Counted from the first letter of the stretch, positions 10,101 through 21,035 are shown. The stretch: 64,000 bases of DNA from Mycolicibacterium aromaticivorans JS19b1 = JCM 16368 (GCF_000559085.1 NZ_JALN02000001.1:2666001-2730000), one strand, 5' to 3'. Notes: generated from the letters alone by a model not told the origin. Translations and numbers: made by a program.

Positions 10101-10649
10101 AGTATCTTCGGCGACGTCGGTGGTGGGCTCAAGGGTGACCAACTCGGTCTGAACCCCTCGACCTCGCAGACCGCCGACACCAATGCTCCCGCCGGCGGGA
10201 GCACCGTCAAACCCGTCAAGGTGACTGTCTTTTCACCGGGCGGTGGCGCCGATAATCCGGACAAGGCCGAGCTGGCCGTCACCGGCGGACCCGGCACCGG
10301 CTGGTCCACCGATACCTATACCGACCCCAATCCGTTCCCCAACTTCAAGAACGGCGTCGGCCTGCTGCTGCAGCTGCCCCAGCCCACCACGGTCGGCAGT
10401 GTGTCTTTGACGGTGCCCAGTACCGGTACCCAGGTGCAGATCCGCTCCGCGTCGTCGGCCAACCCCACCACCTTGAACGACACCACCGTGCTGACCCAGC
10501 CCACCACATTGCAGCCGGGCGCCAACACAATTCAGGTGAATGCGAAGGCACCGACCACCTACCTGGTGGTGTGGATCTCCACGATGGGCACCACCGACGG
10601 CAAGAACAAGACCGAGATCTCCGGGCTGACGGTCAAGGCCGCTTCGTAA
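7122..10649 (+). CDS. murJ: MurJ/MviN lipid II flippase fused to a pseudokinase and extracytoplasmic domain
   Basis: A 1175-residue fusion. Residues 1 to about 550 form the multi-span MurJ/MviN flippase that moves lipid II across the membrane. After a disordered linker, a kinase-like domain begins near residue 695 (GRYRLLVSHGGPP). It lacks recognisable HRD and DFG motifs, so it is a pseudokinase. A membrane segment (about 968-996) and a Thr/Ser-rich C-terminal extracytoplasmic domain follow. In M. tuberculosis Rv3910, PknB phosphorylates this region and FhaA binds it. pknB and fhaA are both in this window (37078-38961, 45378-46826). The ATG overlaps the stop of the preceding gene. Confidence 0.95.
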   Translation: MKPPPRRPVAYVRPGPRTRAVRAELSDAAVVSRSWGMALATLVSRITGFIRIVLLAAILGAALSSAFTVANQLPNLIAALVLEATFTAIFVPVLARAERDDADGGEAFVRRLVTLATTLLLVATVLSVAAGPLLVRLMLGQDPQVNQPLTTAFAYLLLPQVIFYGLSSVFMAILNNRNVFGPPAWAPVVNNVVAIATLGLYLIVPGQLSVDPVQMGNTKLLVLGIGTTLGVVAQTVVLLVAIRAERISLRPLWGVDDRLKRFGAMAGAMVLYVLISQIGLVVVNQIASTAAASGPAIYNYTWLVLMLPFGIIGVTVLTVVMPRLSRNAAADDTPAVLADLSLATRLTMVTLIPIVAFMTVGGPAMGSALFAYGKFGEVDANYLGVAISLSAFTLIPYALVLLQLRVFYAREQPWTPILIIVTITVVKIVASLVAPHLTGDKELVAGYLGLANGLGFLAGAILGYVLLQRALKPPRGTLLDLAVIRTILITTAASLLAGLIAYVIDRLLGLKVLTENGGGAGSLLRLLMLGVIMLPILAAVMLAARVPDAVAAWGAVKRRITRTPPQTGTSLAALDRPQVPRRFPYPEHSNSYGATGSTGKGPEVNDQPSGNTPAEPLGDATTKIPRQAADDFQPDVAPEVHLGTVPSAVPPKQPNADFAGDPTREPLGFDSPREPAMESGAAADEDTHLIPGASIAGGRYRLLVSHGGPPGLQFWQALDTALDRQVALTFVDPDGTMPDEQVQEILSRTLKLSQIERPGVARVLDVANTGAGGLVVSEWIRGGSLKEVADTSPSPIGGARAVQSLAAAADAAHGAGVALSIDHPSRVRVSIEGDVALAFPATMPGATPEDDIRGIGAALYALLVDRWPLPEKGVPSGLEPAETDPTGEPLEPRAIDGAIPFQISAAAARSVQVGGGIRSAPTLLNLLQQATATADRTDLIEPVDPVGGPAAALPAEPADAEAQARRRRNLLIGVGVGAGILVIALIVLASVLSSIFGDVGGGLKGDQLGLNPSTSQTADTNAPAGGSTVKPVKVTVFSPGGGADNPDKAELAVTGGPGTGWSTDTYTDPNPFPNFKNGVGLLLQLPQPTTVGSVSLTVPSTGTQVQIRSASSANPTTLNDTTVLTQPTTLQPGANTIQVNAKAPTTYLVVWISTMGTTDGKNKTEISGLTVKAAS

Positions 10650-10720
10650 GGCTTCTCGGTCCTCCACAGCCGTCCCCCAGGTGAAGTGCCTGCGGACGGC
10701 GGGAAACCTACTGTCCGGCC

Positions 10721-11284
10721 ATGCTCAGCTTCCTCGGCCCGGCCGTCGTGCGCAGCGATGCCCAGCTGCTGGCCGCCCACGTCGCCGGCGACCGCTACGC
10801 CTTCGAGGAGCTGCTGGGCCGACACCACCGCCGGCTGTACCAGCTCGCGCGCCGGAGGACCCGCAGTCCTGAGGACGCCGCCGACGTCATCCAGGACGCG
10901 ATGCTGGCCGCGCACCGCGGTGCTCCCGCGTTTCGCCACGACGCGGCGGTCGGCAGCTGGTTGCATCGCATCGTGATCAACGCCTGCCTGGACCGGGTGC
11001 GCCGCAGTGCCGCACAGCCACCGACCGCGCCGTTGATCGACGAGCACGGAGTCGGTGACCGCACCGGCGAAGTCGACACCGCGCTACTGGTGCGGCGCGC
11101 GTTGATGCGCCTGCCGGCCGATCAGCGGGCCGCTTTGCTCGCTGTCGACATGCATGGTTACTCGGTGGCCGACGCGGCCGCGCTTCTCGGCATTGCCGAG
11201 GGCACCGTGAAGAGCCGGTGCGCGCGGGGACGAGCGCGGCTGAGTAGCCTGCTGCGCCCCGACGGCGCGGCCAGGCGCAGCTGA
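10721..11284 (+). CDS. sigM: ECF sigma factor SigM
   Basis: A 187-residue extracytoplasmic-function sigma factor. Region 2 is visible as DRYAFEELLGRHHRRLYQLA and the RTRSPEDAADVIQDAML motif. Region 4 is visible as LPADQRAALLAVDMHGYSVADAAALLGIAEGTVKSR. It directs RNA polymerase to its own promoter class. The anti-sigma gene follows 12 bases downstream. In mycobacteria SigM controls some ESX and secreted-protein genes. No clear SD precedes the ATG, so a short or absent leader is possible. Confidence 0.93.
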   Translation: MLSFLGPAVVRSDAQLLAAHVAGDRYAFEELLGRHHRRLYQLARRRTRSPEDAADVIQDAMLAAHRGAPAFRHDAAVGSWLHRIVINACLDRVRRSAAQPPTAPLIDEHGVGDRTGEVDTALLVRRALMRLPADQRAALLAVDMHGYSVADAAALLGIAEGTVKSRCARGRARLSSLLRPDGAARRS

Positions 11285-11296
11285 CACACTGGTCGG

Positions 11297-11791
11297 GTGG
11301 AGCCCACGCACACCGTTACACCGGCGTCTGACGGCCCCGCAGCCCATGCGCGGCGCCCGGCCGCGCGGACCGGCCGGCTCGTGGCCGCCGGCATCGGCGC
11401 GGCGGCCGTGCTCGCCGCAATCGGACTGGGCACCGCGGCACTGCTGACATCCGGCGGGCCCGCCGCGAGCACCGCGACCAGCGCGAGCATGATCACCGTC
11501 ACCCCGAAAATGCCGATCAGCAGCCGTGAGCTCAACTCACTGATCGCCCGCGGCCCGGACTTCGGGCCGCTGGCCGATCCCAATCGGCGGGCCGCGTGCC
11601 TGAGCGCACTCGGGTATCCCGGATCGGTGCAGGTCCTGGGTGCCGAGCAGGTGCAGGTCAACGGCAAGCCCGCCATCGTGCTGGTGCTACCCGGCGACCA
11701 GCCCGATGTGATCGTGGGCGTCGCCGTCGCCGCCTCGTGCAGCTCGGTGGACACCGGGCTGATCGCCGACACCACCGTGCGACGCCCATAG
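11297..11791 (+). CDS. rsmM: Probable anti-sigma-M factor (RsmM-like) membrane protein
   Basis: A 164-residue protein with a GTG start, a basic cytoplasmic N-terminus and one membrane segment ([23 protein letters not shown]). The C-terminal part would lie outside the membrane. Its position directly after sigM matches Rv3912, which is described as the SigM-cognate anti-sigma factor. The cytoplasmic part is short and no zinc-binding HxxxCxxC motif is visible, so it is not a ZAS-type anti-sigma factor. The assignment rests mainly on context. Confidence 0.75.
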   Translation: MEPTHTVTPASDGPAAHARRPAARTGRLVAAGIGAAAVLAAIGLGTAALLTSGGPAASTATSASMITVTPKMPISSRELNSLIARGPDFGPLADPNRRAACLSALGYPGSVQVLGAEQVQVNGKPAIVLVLPGDQPDVIVGVAVAASCSSVDTGLIADTTVRRP

Positions 11792-11800
11792 TGCACGGCG

Positions 11801-11827
11801 GGGAACAGCGCGGCCTACCCTGTTGTT
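11801..11827 (+). promoter_or_regulatory. SigH-type promoter of trxB-trxC
   Basis: GGGAAC at 11801-11806, an 18-base spacer and GTT at 11825-11827 fit the mycobacterial SigH consensus GGAAC-N17-19-GTT. It lies 44 bases before the trxB start. M. tuberculosis trxB2-trxC is known to be SigH-dependent under thiol oxidation, so the same control is inferred here. Confidence 0.65.
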
Positions 11828-11870
11828 TGACCAGGTGCCCCGGAAGGGCACCCGACGCAGAAAGGCTGGT

Positions 11871-12842
11871 ATGAGCGCCAACCCAGTTCATGACGTCATC
11901 GTCATCGGATCAGGCCCCGCCGGCTACACCGCGGCCATCTACACAGCCCGCGCGCAGCTGCAGCCTCTGGTCTTCGAGGGCACGTCGTTCGGCGGCGCCT
12001 TGATGACCACCACCGAGGTGGAGAACTTTCCCGGCTTCCGTTCGGGCATCACCGGCCCGGAGCTGATGGACGAGATGCGCGAGCAGGCCCTGCGCTTCGG
12101 CGCCGACCTGCGGATGGAAGACGTCGAATCAGTCGACCTGGACGGACCCGTCAAGAAGGTGGTGACCGGCGACGGCGAAACCCACCTGGCCCGGTCGGTC
12201 ATCCTCGCGATGGGCGCCGCGGCCCGCTACCTCGGCGTCCCCGGCGAACAAGAGCTGCTCGGCCGCGGCGTCAGCGCCTGCGCCACCTGCGACGGCTTCT
12301 TCTTCAAGGAGCAGGACATCGCGGTCATCGGCGGCGGCGACTCCGCGATGGAAGAGGCGACGTTCCTGACCCGCTTCGCGCGCAGCGTCACCCTGGTGCA
12401 CCGCCGTGACGAGTTCCGCGCGTCGAAGATCATGCTCGAGCGCGCCCGCGAGAACGACAAGATCACGTTCCTGACCAACACCGCGGTCGACGCGGTCGAG
12501 GGTGACACCACCGTGTCGGGGCTGCGCGTTCACAACGTGCTGACCGGGGAGGAATCCACGCTGCCGGTGACCGGTGTGTTCGTCGCGATCGGCCACGATC
12601 CCCGCTCCGAACTGGTCCGCGGCGCGGTCGAGCTCGACCCGGAGGGCTACGTGCTGGTGCGCGGCCGCACCACCGCCACCTCGATCGACGGCGTGTTTGC
12701 CGCCGGCGACCTCGTCGACCACACCTACCGGCAGGCCATCACCGCGGCCGGGATGGGCTGTTCGGCCGCGATCGACGCCGAACGCTGGCTGGCCGATGCC
12801 GACGACACTGCAACCACCGAGATGATTGGAGCACACCAATGA
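11871..12842 (+). CDS. trxB: Thioredoxin-disulfide reductase
   Basis: A 323-residue FAD and NADPH flavoenzyme that reduces thioredoxin. Seen: the FAD site [18 protein letters not shown], the redox CATC motif ([11 protein letters not shown]), the NADPH site [12 protein letters not shown] and the C-terminal FAD motif FAAGDLVD. The ATG at 11871 is chosen over in-frame upstream codons because AAAGGCTGGT precedes it. The stop overlaps the trxC start (ATGA, 12839-12842), giving coupled production of reductase and substrate. Confidence 0.97.
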   Translation: MSANPVHDVIVIGSGPAGYTAAIYTARAQLQPLVFEGTSFGGALMTTTEVENFPGFRSGITGPELMDEMREQALRFGADLRMEDVESVDLDGPVKKVVTGDGETHLARSVILAMGAAARYLGVPGEQELLGRGVSACATCDGFFFKEQDIAVIGGGDSAMEEATFLTRFARSVTLVHRRDEFRASKIMLERARENDKITFLTNTAVDAVEGDTTVSGLRVHNVLTGEESTLPVTGVFVAIGHDPRSELVRGAVELDPEGYVLVRGRTTATSIDGVFAAGDLVDHTYRQAITAAGMGCSAAIDAERWLADADDTATTEMIGAHQ

Positions 12843-13171
12843 GCGAAGGCGGCGCGACCGTAACGGTCTCCGACGACTCCTTCTCCCAGGATGTCTTGTC
12901 CAGCAATACCCCTGTGCTGGTTGATTTTTGGGCCACCTGGTGCGGTCCGTGCCGGATGGTCGCCCCCGTCCTCGAGGAGATCGCCACCGAGAAGGCCGGC
13001 GCCCTGACGGTGGCCAAGCTCGACGTCGACGCCAACCCGGCGACGGCCCGCGACTTCCAGGTGGTCTCGATCCCGACGCTGATCCTGTTCAAGGACGGTC
13101 AGCCGGTGAAGCGGATCGTGGGCGCCAAGGGCAAGGCGGCGCTGCTGCGGGAGATCGCCGACGTCGTCTGA
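12839..13171 (+). CDS. trxC: Thioredoxin
   Basis: A 110-residue thioredoxin with the active site WCGPC, the cis-proline region VSIPTLILF and the usual length. It accepts electrons from the upstream reductase and reduces protein disulfides. It is translationally coupled to trxB by a 4-base overlap. In M. tuberculosis the equivalent pair (Rv3913-Rv3914) is the main thioredoxin system. Confidence 0.97.
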   Translation: MSEGGATVTVSDDSFSQDVLSSNTPVLVDFWATWCGPCRMVAPVLEEIATEKAGALTVAKLDVDANPATARDFQVVSIPTLILFKDGQPVKRIVGAKGKAALLREIADVV

Positions 13172-13205
13172 CCCTGACGGACCAACTTCTTGCTCCTCCC
13201 CCGTC

Positions 13206-13238
13206 CAGGCATGCGGTGACGCTGTCGCCGCATGCCTG
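13206..13238. terminator. Hairpin after trxC, possible terminator
   Basis: Two 15-base arms (13206-13220 and 13224-13238) pair with one G-T wobble around a 3-base loop. The core palindrome is CAGGCATGCGG / CCGCATGCCTG. There is no U-rich tail. It lies between trxC and cwlM and probably ends or attenuates trx transcription. Confidence 0.55.
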
Positions 13239-13373
13239 AGACGATTCCGTTATCAGCAGCCTCGCCTGCCGTTTTCCGGAATGCGGTGAGGTTCTGAGAG
13301 AATGCTTCCTAGCCTGTGTGCAATCGTCAGCCCTGGCGATACTGAGCTGACAACGGCGATCGAAGGGCCCTGT

Positions 13374-14621
13374 ATGTCGAGTCTTCGCCACGGTGCCGGG
13401 GGCGATGCCTCCTCGCACCGGAGCGGTCGTGATGACGTGTTGCGCCGCGGTGACCGCAGCAACGCCGTCGTCGAGATTCGCGAAGCGCTCTCCGCGCTCG
13501 GCCTGGTCGACAATCCTGACGCGAACCTCACCACCGGTAAGCGGGTGGCGGTCGATGTGTTCGACGCCGACCTCGACCATGCGGTGCGCGCGTTCCAGCA
13601 GCGCCGCGGCCTGCTGGTCGACGGGATCGTCGGTGAGGCCACCTATCGCGCACTGAAGGAAGCCTCCTACCGGCTGGGCGCCCGCACCCTGCTGCATCAG
13701 TTCGGTGCACCGATGTACGGCGACGACGTCGCGACGCTGCAGGCCAAACTGCAGGAACTCGGGTTCTACACCGCTTTGGTCGACGGCTACTTCGGCTTGC
13801 AGACCCACAACGGGCTGATGTCCTATCAGCGCGAGTACGGCTTGTCCGCCGACGGCATCTGCGGCCCGGAAACGTTGCGCTCCTTGGACTTTCTGGGTTC
13901 ACGCGTCACCGGCGGCTCGCTGCATGCCATCCGCGAGGAGGAGCAGGTCCGCCGCTCGGGACCGAGGCTGTCCGGCAAGCGGATCATCATCGATCCGGGC
14001 CGCGGCGGTTCCGACCACGGCCTGATCACGCAGGGCCCGGACGGCCCGATCAGCGAAGCAGACATCTTGTGGGACTTGGCAAGTCGGCTCGAGGGCCGAA
14101 TGACCGCGATCGGCATGGAGACCTTCCTGTCCCGGCCGGCCAACCGCAGCCCGCTGGACGCCGAACGAGCCGCCACCGCTAACACCGTCGGCGCCGATCT
14201 GATGATCAGCCTGCGCTGTGAGACCCAGCCCAGCCCGTCGGCCAACGGCGTGGCGTCGTTCTACTTCGGCAGCTCGCACGGTTCGGTATCGACGATCGGT
14301 CGCAACCTGGCCGACTTCATCCAGCGAGAAGTGGTGGCGCGCACGGGATTACGTGACTGCCGGACCCATGGCCGGACCTGGGATCTGCTGCGGCTCACCC
14401 GGATGCCGACGGTTCAGGTCGACGTCGGCTACATCACCAACCCGCGGGACCGGTCGATGCTGGTGACCAGTCACTCGCGCGATGCGATCGCCGAGGGAAT
14501 CTTGGCCGCCGTCAAGCGGCTCTACCTGCTGGGCAAGAACGACCGGCCCACCGGCACGTTCACGTTCGCCGAGCTACTCGCCCACGAGTTGTCGGTCGAA
14601 CAGGCCCGGCCCGCTTTCTGA
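13374..14621 (+). CDS. cwlM: CwlM, catalytically dead amidase-family regulator of MurA
   Basis: A 415-residue protein with two peptidoglycan-binding-1 repeats (about residues 20-80 and 105-165) and an amidase_3-fold domain (about 195-395). Two zinc-ligand positions of active amidases are not histidine: the usual GHGG is GRGG (IDPGRGGSDHG), and the usual SIHAN region reads SLRCET. It is therefore unlikely to cut peptidoglycan. This fits work showing mycobacterial CwlM is a cytoplasmic PknB substrate that activates MurA. A Thr-rich segment (RPTGTFTF) near the C-terminus is where phosphorylated threonines are expected. The ATG at 13374 gives a length like the M. tuberculosis protein. There is no signal peptide. 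The stop abuts the convergent gene with no spacer. Confidence 0.93.
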   Translation: MSSLRHGAGGDASSHRSGRDDVLRRGDRSNAVVEIREALSALGLVDNPDANLTTGKRVAVDVFDADLDHAVRAFQQRRGLLVDGIVGEATYRALKEASYRLGARTLLHQFGAPMYGDDVATLQAKLQELGFYTALVDGYFGLQTHNGLMSYQREYGLSADGICGPETLRSLDFLGSRVTGGSLHAIREEEQVRRSGPRLSGKRIIIDPGRGGSDHGLITQGPDGPISEADILWDLASRLEGRMTAIGMETFLSRPANRSPLDAERAATANTVGADLMISLRCETQPSPSANGVASFYFGSSHGSVSTIGRNLADFIQREVVARTGLRDCRTHGRTWDLLRLTRMPTVQVDVGYITNPRDRSMLVTSHSRDAIAEGILAAVKRLYLLGKNDRPTGTFTFAELLAHELSVEQARPAF

Positions 14622-15350
14622 CTAGCCGCGAACCTCGGCGCCGGCGCCGACCGGCTGCTGCAGCTGTGCACTTTCCAGCAGCCGTTCCAGTGCGGCCTCG
14701 ACTTCCGCTTTCCAGCCCAAGCCCTTGTCCAGCTCGAGCCGCAGCCGCGGGAAGTACCGATGCGGCGCGACGACAGTGAAGCCGACGTCGAGCAGGAAGT
14801 CGGCGCTGATCATGCACTGGTCGAAGGAGCAGTCCCCCAACACTTCGACGGCCGGACGCAACGCCGGGTCGACGGCGTCGGGGTCGAGCAGTTCCCCGGC
14901 GTCGGCGGTGCGGCCGAACGCCTCGAGGGCTCGCACGCCACGTCGAACCAGTTCGTTGACCACCTGGCTGATCAACGCGTGCGGGAGTTCATCGGCCTGC
15001 CCCGACTCGATTCCGATCGAGGTCAGCAGAACGGCGTCCGCGCTGACCGGTCCGGTCGGGAAGAGTTGCGCGCGCGGTACCGCCCGGGGCGGGGCGTACA
15101 ACACGTAGCCGAGGCACGGCTGCTCGTCATCCGACGCCGATCCGTCGGCGGGCGTCGTGCTGGCCACCTGACCACACGACCCCCACTCCAGCATGACCAT
15201 CGACAGCCACGCTTCCTTCTCGAACTCAGGATCCGGAAGGTAGTCACCGCCAAGCGTCGCGGGATCGACTTCCCAGAACACACATCTGCGCGCGTGCTTG
15301 GGTAGTTGCTCGAATCCTTCGAGCCGAAGCGGCGTGATACGGACGGACAC
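14622..15350 (-). CDS. GNAT-like conserved protein (Rv3916c)
   Basis: A 242-residue protein conserved at this place in mycobacteria (Rv3916c). It looks like a divergent GNAT acetyltransferase: there is an acceptor-binding-like first half (CLGYVLYAPPRAVPRA, LLTSIGIES) and a long helical C-terminus, but a clean acetyl-CoA loop is hard to see. The GTG at 15350 opens MSVRITPLRLEGFEQLPKHA. The stop is immediately next to the cwlM stop. Substrate unknown. Confidence 0.75.
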   Translation of the reverse strand: MSVRITPLRLEGFEQLPKHARRCVFWEVDPATLGGDYLPDPEFEKEAWLSMVMLEWGSCGQVASTTPADGSASDDEQPCLGYVLYAPPRAVPRAQLFPTGPVSADAVLLTSIGIESGQADELPHALISQVVNELVRRGVRALEAFGRTADAGELLDPDAVDPALRPAVEVLGDCSFDQCMISADFLLDVGFTVVAPHRYFPRLRLELDKGLGWKAEVEAALERLLESAQLQQPVGAGAEVRG

Positions 15351-15578
15351 TAACCTCCCCGGCTTTCTTGCGATGCGGATGCGCGCAACAGCCCCTCCAG
15401 GATAGGAGAGGCGACCAGGGCCGTGCCAGTGATGGAGTAGCTACCCGAGCCGACGGTCGGTTGGAGCGGAATTCGTTGGCACACTGCGCGATTCCTCGCT
15501 GGATACATTCGGCAGCGAACGCGGACCGAAATTGGCGTCACTGTGACGGAACTGGCTGGTGTCGTCGTACCTGGAATT

Positions 15579-16580
15579 TCAGCCTGCAGGCCGGTTCATC
15601 ATGTCCACAATGCGCTGCAAATCGTCCACCGAGCCGAACTCGACGACGATCTTGCCCTTGCGCTTACCCAGGCTCACCGTCACCCGGGTGTCGTAGGTAC
15701 TCGACAGCCGTTCGGCGACATCTTGCAGGCCGGGCATCTGGATCGGCTTGCGCCGCGGCGCGGGGGGCGTCTTGGTGTCGGACCGGTTCGCCAGGGTGAC
15801 GGCTTCCTCGGTCGCCCGCACCGACAATCCCTCGGCCACGATCCGCGCGGCCAGTTCTTCTTGGGCCTCGGCGCCCGCTTCCAGTGCGAGCAGCGCGCGT
15901 GCGTGCCCGGCCGACAGCACGCCGGCAGCCACCCGGCGCTGTACGGCGATCGGCAGGCGAAGCAACCGGATCATGTTCGTGATCACCGGACGCGACCGGC
16001 CGATCCGTGCCGCGAGTTCGTCGTGAGTGACCTCGAACTCGTCGAGCAATTGCTGGTAGGCCGCCGCCTCTTCCAGAGGATTGAGTTGGGCGCGGTGGAT
16101 GTTCTCCAGTAGCGCGTCGCGCAGGAGGTTGTCGTCCGCGGTCTCCCGGACGATCGCCGGGATGGTGGCGAGGCCGGCCTCCTGCGCTGCGCGCCAGCGC
16201 CGCTCCCCCATCACCAGCTGATAGCGCACCGGCTTAGACATTTCGCCGGTCGCTGCGCTACTGACCGCCGATCCGGCTGCGGATTGCGGCAGCGCCCGCA
16301 CCACGATCGGCTGCATGAGCCCAAACTCGCGAATCGAGTGCACCAGTTCGGCAAGAGCCTCTTCGTCGAAGACCTGGCGCGGTTGGCGTGGATTCGGCTC
16401 GATGGCCGACGGGTCGATCTCGCGGTAGACCGCCCCGACGCTGTCCACGTCCAGCGGCGCTCCCCCACCGATCACCACGTCGGCGGCCGCAGCCCCGAGA
16501 CGGGGACCACCATCGGCCGGTCCGGTCGGGATAAGCGATGCGAGACCGCGGCCGAGGCCGCCCTTGCTCTTCGATGACAT
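15579..16580 (-). CDS. parB: Chromosome-partitioning protein ParB
   Basis: A 333-residue ParB/Spo0J protein that binds parS, loads onto DNA as a CTP-dependent clamp and works with ParA to segregate origins. Seen: an N-terminal [11 protein letters not shown] segment (ParA contact), the ParB core ([22 protein letters not shown], the [18 protein letters not shown] arginine-rich box and [16 protein letters not shown]), the helix-turn-helix ([26 protein letters not shown]) and a C-terminal dimer domain. The ATG at 16580 is chosen because GGAGG lies 5 bases before it. The gene follows parA at 12 bases. Confidence 0.97.
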   Translation of the reverse strand: MSSKSKGGLGRGLASLIPTGPADGGPRLGAAAADVVIGGGAPLDVDSVGAVYREIDPSAIEPNPRQPRQVFDEEALAELVHSIREFGLMQPIVVRALPQSAAGSAVSSAATGEMSKPVRYQLVMGERRWRAAQEAGLATIPAIVRETADDNLLRDALLENIHRAQLNPLEEAAAYQQLLDEFEVTHDELAARIGRSRPVITNMIRLLRLPIAVQRRVAAGVLSAGHARALLALEAGAEAQEELAARIVAEGLSVRATEEAVTLANRSDTKTPPAPRRKPIQMPGLQDVAERLSSTYDTRVTVSLGKRKGKIVVEFGSVDDLQRIVDMMNRPAG

Positions 16581-16592
16581 GTGCGCCTCCAC

Positions 16593-18253
<1,661 letters not shown>

Positions 18254-18276
18254 TCACGAACTACACAGATGTAACT

Positions 18277-18840
18277 TCAGCCCTTTAGGACGACGACGCG
18301 GCGCGACGGCTCCACGCCCTCGCTCTCGCTGTGCACGCCGTCCACGGCCGCCACCGCGTCGTGCACGATCTTCCGCTCGAAAGGAGTCATGGGGGCCAGT
18401 TCCTCGCGATCACCGGACTCCAGCACGCGGCGGGCGACCTTGTCGCCCAGTGCGCTGAGCTCTTCGCGGCGGCGGCGGCGCCAGTTCGCGATGTCGAGCA
18501 TCAACCGGCTGCGCTCCCCCGTCTTCTGGTGGACGGCCAGCCGGGTCAGCTCCTGCAGTGCATCGAGGATCTCGCCCTTACGGCCAACCAGCTTCGAGAG
18601 GTCCTCCCCGCCGTCGATGCTGACGATCGCGCGGTTGCCCTCGACGTCGAGGTCGATGTCGCCGTCGAAGTCCAGGAGGTCCAGCAGTTCCTCCAGATAG
18701 TCGCCGGCGATCTCGCCTTCGGCGACCAGGCGCTCCTCGAGGTCCTCGCCCTTCACTTCGCCCTCGTCCGAGGTCTGGTCAAGGTCGTTGTCGACCGCGA
18801 CGTCAGACTCGGTCACTTCAGTGGTGTCGGCATCCGCCAT
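18277..18840 (-). CDS. jag: Jag/KhpB-like R3H and KH domain RNA-binding protein
   Basis: A 187-residue protein with an acidic N-terminus, a KH-like domain (GNRAIVSIDGGEDLSKLVGRKGEILDALQ) and a C-terminal R3H domain (MTPFERKIVHDAVAAVDGVHSESEG). Homologues bind RNA and in some bacteria affect division and envelope growth. The ATG at 18840 has a GGGAGAG site before it. It lies downstream of yidC in the conserved rpmH-rnpA-yidD-yidC-jag order (Rv3920c). Confidence 0.92.
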   Translation of the reverse strand: MADADTTEVTESDVAVDNDLDQTSDEGEVKGEDLEERLVAEGEIAGDYLEELLDLLDFDGDIDLDVEGNRAIVSIDGGEDLSKLVGRKGEILDALQELTRLAVHQKTGERSRLMLDIANWRRRRREELSALGDKVARRVLESGDREELAPMTPFERKIVHDAVAAVDGVHSESEGVEPSRRVVVLKG

Positions 18841-18874
18841 GTGTCTCTCCCTCTTTCGCCGGAGCGATCTCCGG

Positions 18875-19954
18875 TCAACGCTTACGTTTCTTGGGCCGCG
18901 CTCCCGGGCGCGGTGTGCGGCTGGCCGACCCGTCGGCCGCCTTCGTCGACTCGCCGTCGGTTTCGCTCTCCGCGTCGCCGGCAGCTTCGTCGGTCGCCTC
19001 GACCGCGGCACCGTTCGTCCCGGCGGGCGCACCCTTCTTCGGCTTGGTCGGCTTCACGCCGGGCGCCGGGGCGTTGGCGGCCCGACGGGCCAGCGCCTCT
19101 TCCTTCTTGGCTTCTTCTTCCTTCTCGATCCGGCCGAACACATAGTGCTGCTGGCCGAAGGTCCAGATGTTGTTGGACACCCAGTAGATGATGATCGCGA
19201 TCGGCAGGAACGGACCGCCAACGACGACACCGAGCGGGAAGACATAGAGCGCGAGCTTGTTCATCATCGCGGTCTGCGGGTTGGCTGCCGCCTCCGGACT
19301 CTGGCGCGCGACCGACGCCCGGCTGTTGAAATAGGTGGCGATACCGGCGAGCACCATCAGCGGAATGCCGACGGCGATCACCGCGGGTCTGCTGAAGTCG
19401 AAGTTCTTGAACGCCTCCAGGCCCGAACTCTGGGTCATGCTCGCGCTGAGCGGGGCACCGAACAGATTCGCATCGAGGAAATGCCCGACGTCGGTTGCGC
19501 TGAAGAAGTAGTTGCCGGTGGCCCGGTTCTCTTCCACCGAGAGACCGAGCTGACCGAATCCGTGCTGGGTCCGGTTGAAGGAGCGCAACACGTGATAGAG
19601 ACCGAGGAACACCGGGATCTGCGCGAGCATCGGCAGACAGCCGAGAATCGGATTGAACCCGTGTTCACGCTGAAGCTTCTGCATCTCCAGCGCCATCCGC
19701 TGGCGATCCTTGCCGTACTTTTTCTGCAGCGCCTTGATCTGGGGCTGCAACTCCTGCATCTGCCGGGTGGTGCGGATCTGGCGGACGAACGGTTTGTAGA
19801 GCAGAGCACGCAGGCTGAAGACCAGGAACATCACCGACAACGCCCAGGCGAAGAAGTTCGTGGGTCCGAGGATGGCGGCAAACAGCTTGTACCAGAGCCA
19901 CATGATCCCGGACACCGGGTAATAGATGACGTCCAGGCTGAACCAATTAAACAT
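18875..19954 (-). CDS. yidC: Membrane protein insertase YidC
   Basis: A 359-residue Oxa1/YidC insertase that inserts membrane proteins alone or with SecYEG. Membrane segments are seen at the N-terminus ([18 protein letters not shown]), after a charged cytoplasmic hairpin ([21 protein letters not shown]), and around [17 protein letters not shown] and [23 protein letters not shown]. The C-terminal tail is Lys/Arg/Ala-rich. The ATG at 19954 overlaps the yidD stop by 8 bases. Confidence 0.95.
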   Translation of the reverse strand: MFNWFSLDVIYYPVSGIMWLWYKLFAAILGPTNFFAWALSVMFLVFSLRALLYKPFVRQIRTTRQMQELQPQIKALQKKYGKDRQRMALEMQKLQREHGFNPILGCLPMLAQIPVFLGLYHVLRSFNRTQHGFGQLGLSVEENRATGNYFFSATDVGHFLDANLFGAPLSASMTQSSGLEAFKNFDFSRPAVIAVGIPLMVLAGIATYFNSRASVARQSPEAAANPQTAMMNKLALYVFPLGVVVGGPFLPIAIIIYWVSNNIWTFGQQHYVFGRIEKEEEAKKEEALARRAANAPAPGVKPTKPKKGAPAGTNGAAVEATDEAAGDAESETDGESTKAADGSASRTPRPGARPKKRKR

Positions 19955-20225
19955 GCGTGCTCCTGCGTTCGTTGCACTCGGACCCGGGCACCTGCGGGCG
20001 CCGCTCGGGTATTGGGTCCCATCCTCCCCGATGCCACGGACCACACTTCCCCAGCCGGATCACGGTCAGCCAACCACCGCGAATCAATCCGTACTCGGTC
20101 AGCGCGTCCACGGCGTACTGACTGCATGTCGGGGTGAACCGACAGGTCGGCAGTCGCAGTGGCGAGATGGTGTGTCGGTAGAGCTCGACGAGGAATATCA
20201 CGACGCGAGCCGGGAGATGGCTCAC
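19947..20225 (-). CDS. yidD: Membrane protein insertion efficiency factor YidD
   Basis: A 92-residue small protein with the family hallmarks [29 protein letters not shown] and [12 protein letters not shown]. It aids YidC-dependent insertion at the inner face of the membrane. The GTG start overlaps the rnpA stop by 4 bases and its end overlaps yidC by 8, so the three are tightly coupled. Confidence 0.93.
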   Translation of the reverse strand: MSHLPARVVIFLVELYRHTISPLRLPTCRFTPTCSQYAVDALTEYGLIRGGWLTVIRLGKCGPWHRGGWDPIPERRPQVPGSECNERRSTHV

Positions 20226-20578
20226 TGCCTCTTCTCCATCAACGAGTGGGTCCGCCGGATGCTCGTTCGCAGCTGCTGTTCGAGGCGGGCCGAGATCGCG
20301 TCGCGGCTACTGGGCAACGCGCGGATCACGATGCGCTCATCTGCGGTCAGATCCGCGAGAACAGATCGAGCGACGTGCCGCAGACGGCGAGACACCTGGT
20401 GTCGCTGCACCGCGTTGCCGACCGACTTCGACACGACCAAGCCGATCCGGGGTCCGTCGACGCTGTCGACCATCCGTCGTGCGTGCACGACGAGATCCGG
20501 CTGCGCCGCTCGCACCCCGTGCTTGATGGTGGCGCCGAACTCCGCAGACCGTGTCATCCGGAACTGGGCCGGGAGCAC
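20222..20578 (-). CDS. rnpA: Ribonuclease P protein component
   Basis: A 118-residue protein subunit of RNase P, which matures the 5' ends of tRNAs. Seen: the N-terminal [16 protein letters not shown], the central [14 protein letters not shown] and a basic helix. The usual RNR motif reads [11 protein letters not shown] here, a variant also typical of mycobacterial RnpA. The GTG start at 20578 opens MLPAQFRM. It lies 18 bases after rpmH. Confidence 0.94.
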   Translation of the reverse strand: MLPAQFRMTRSAEFGATIKHGVRAAQPDLVVHARRMVDSVDGPRIGLVVSKSVGNAVQRHQVSRRLRHVARSVLADLTADERIVIRALPSSRDAISARLEQQLRTSIRRTHSLMEKRQ

Positions 20579-20596
20579 GCCGCGTGATCCCGTGGA

Positions 20597-20740
20597 TCAG
20601 GCAGTCAGTGACTGACGACCCTTGCGGCGCCGGCCCGACACGATCGCGCGCCCGGCGCGCGTCCGCATACGCAGACGGAAGCCGTGAACTCGCGCCCGGC
20701 GCCGGTTGTTCGGCTGGAAGGTCCGCTTGCCCTTGGCCAC
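20597..20740 (-). CDS. rpmH: 50S ribosomal protein L34
   Basis: A 47-residue basic ribosomal protein, [20 protein letters not shown] and onward, ending KGRQSLTA, the standard L34 length. GTG at 20740 with GGAG 8-10 bases upstream sets the start. It heads the operon that reads away from dnaA. Confidence 0.95.
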   Translation of the reverse strand: MAKGKRTFQPNNRRRARVHGFRLRMRTRAGRAIVSGRRRKGRQSLTA

Positions 20741-21035
20741 GGCTATATCTCCTCGTCGTTTGGCGGCCGCTGTCCGGAGCACACGCTTGCGCGTGTACAC
20801 CGGCGTTCGCGACCGCCGTTGGTAAGCTCTGGTCTCGCTCTAACCGGCGCGGTCCCGAATCGGTCGCAGCCGTATCGCCGACGTATGGGCGACTGTTCGA
20901 GGGTACTGACCTCACTTCCCCTGGTCAAACCGCCTTGTCGTGCCGTCGATCACCGCACTGATCCCCTGCTGCCTCAGCCGTCACCGTTCCCGCAGGGCTC
21001 CGTTATCTCGTCGTGATCCGAATGTTGCAGAACGG

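Noticed and set aside
15351..15578. Possible third parS or small gene in the gap before parB
   Set aside because: No TGTTTCACGTGAAACA-like site and no gene-like frame; nothing supported in these 228 bases.
20222..20578. RnpA thought defective because the RNR motif is altered
   Set aside because: The mycobacterial family shows the same type of change, and length and neighbouring motifs are normal.
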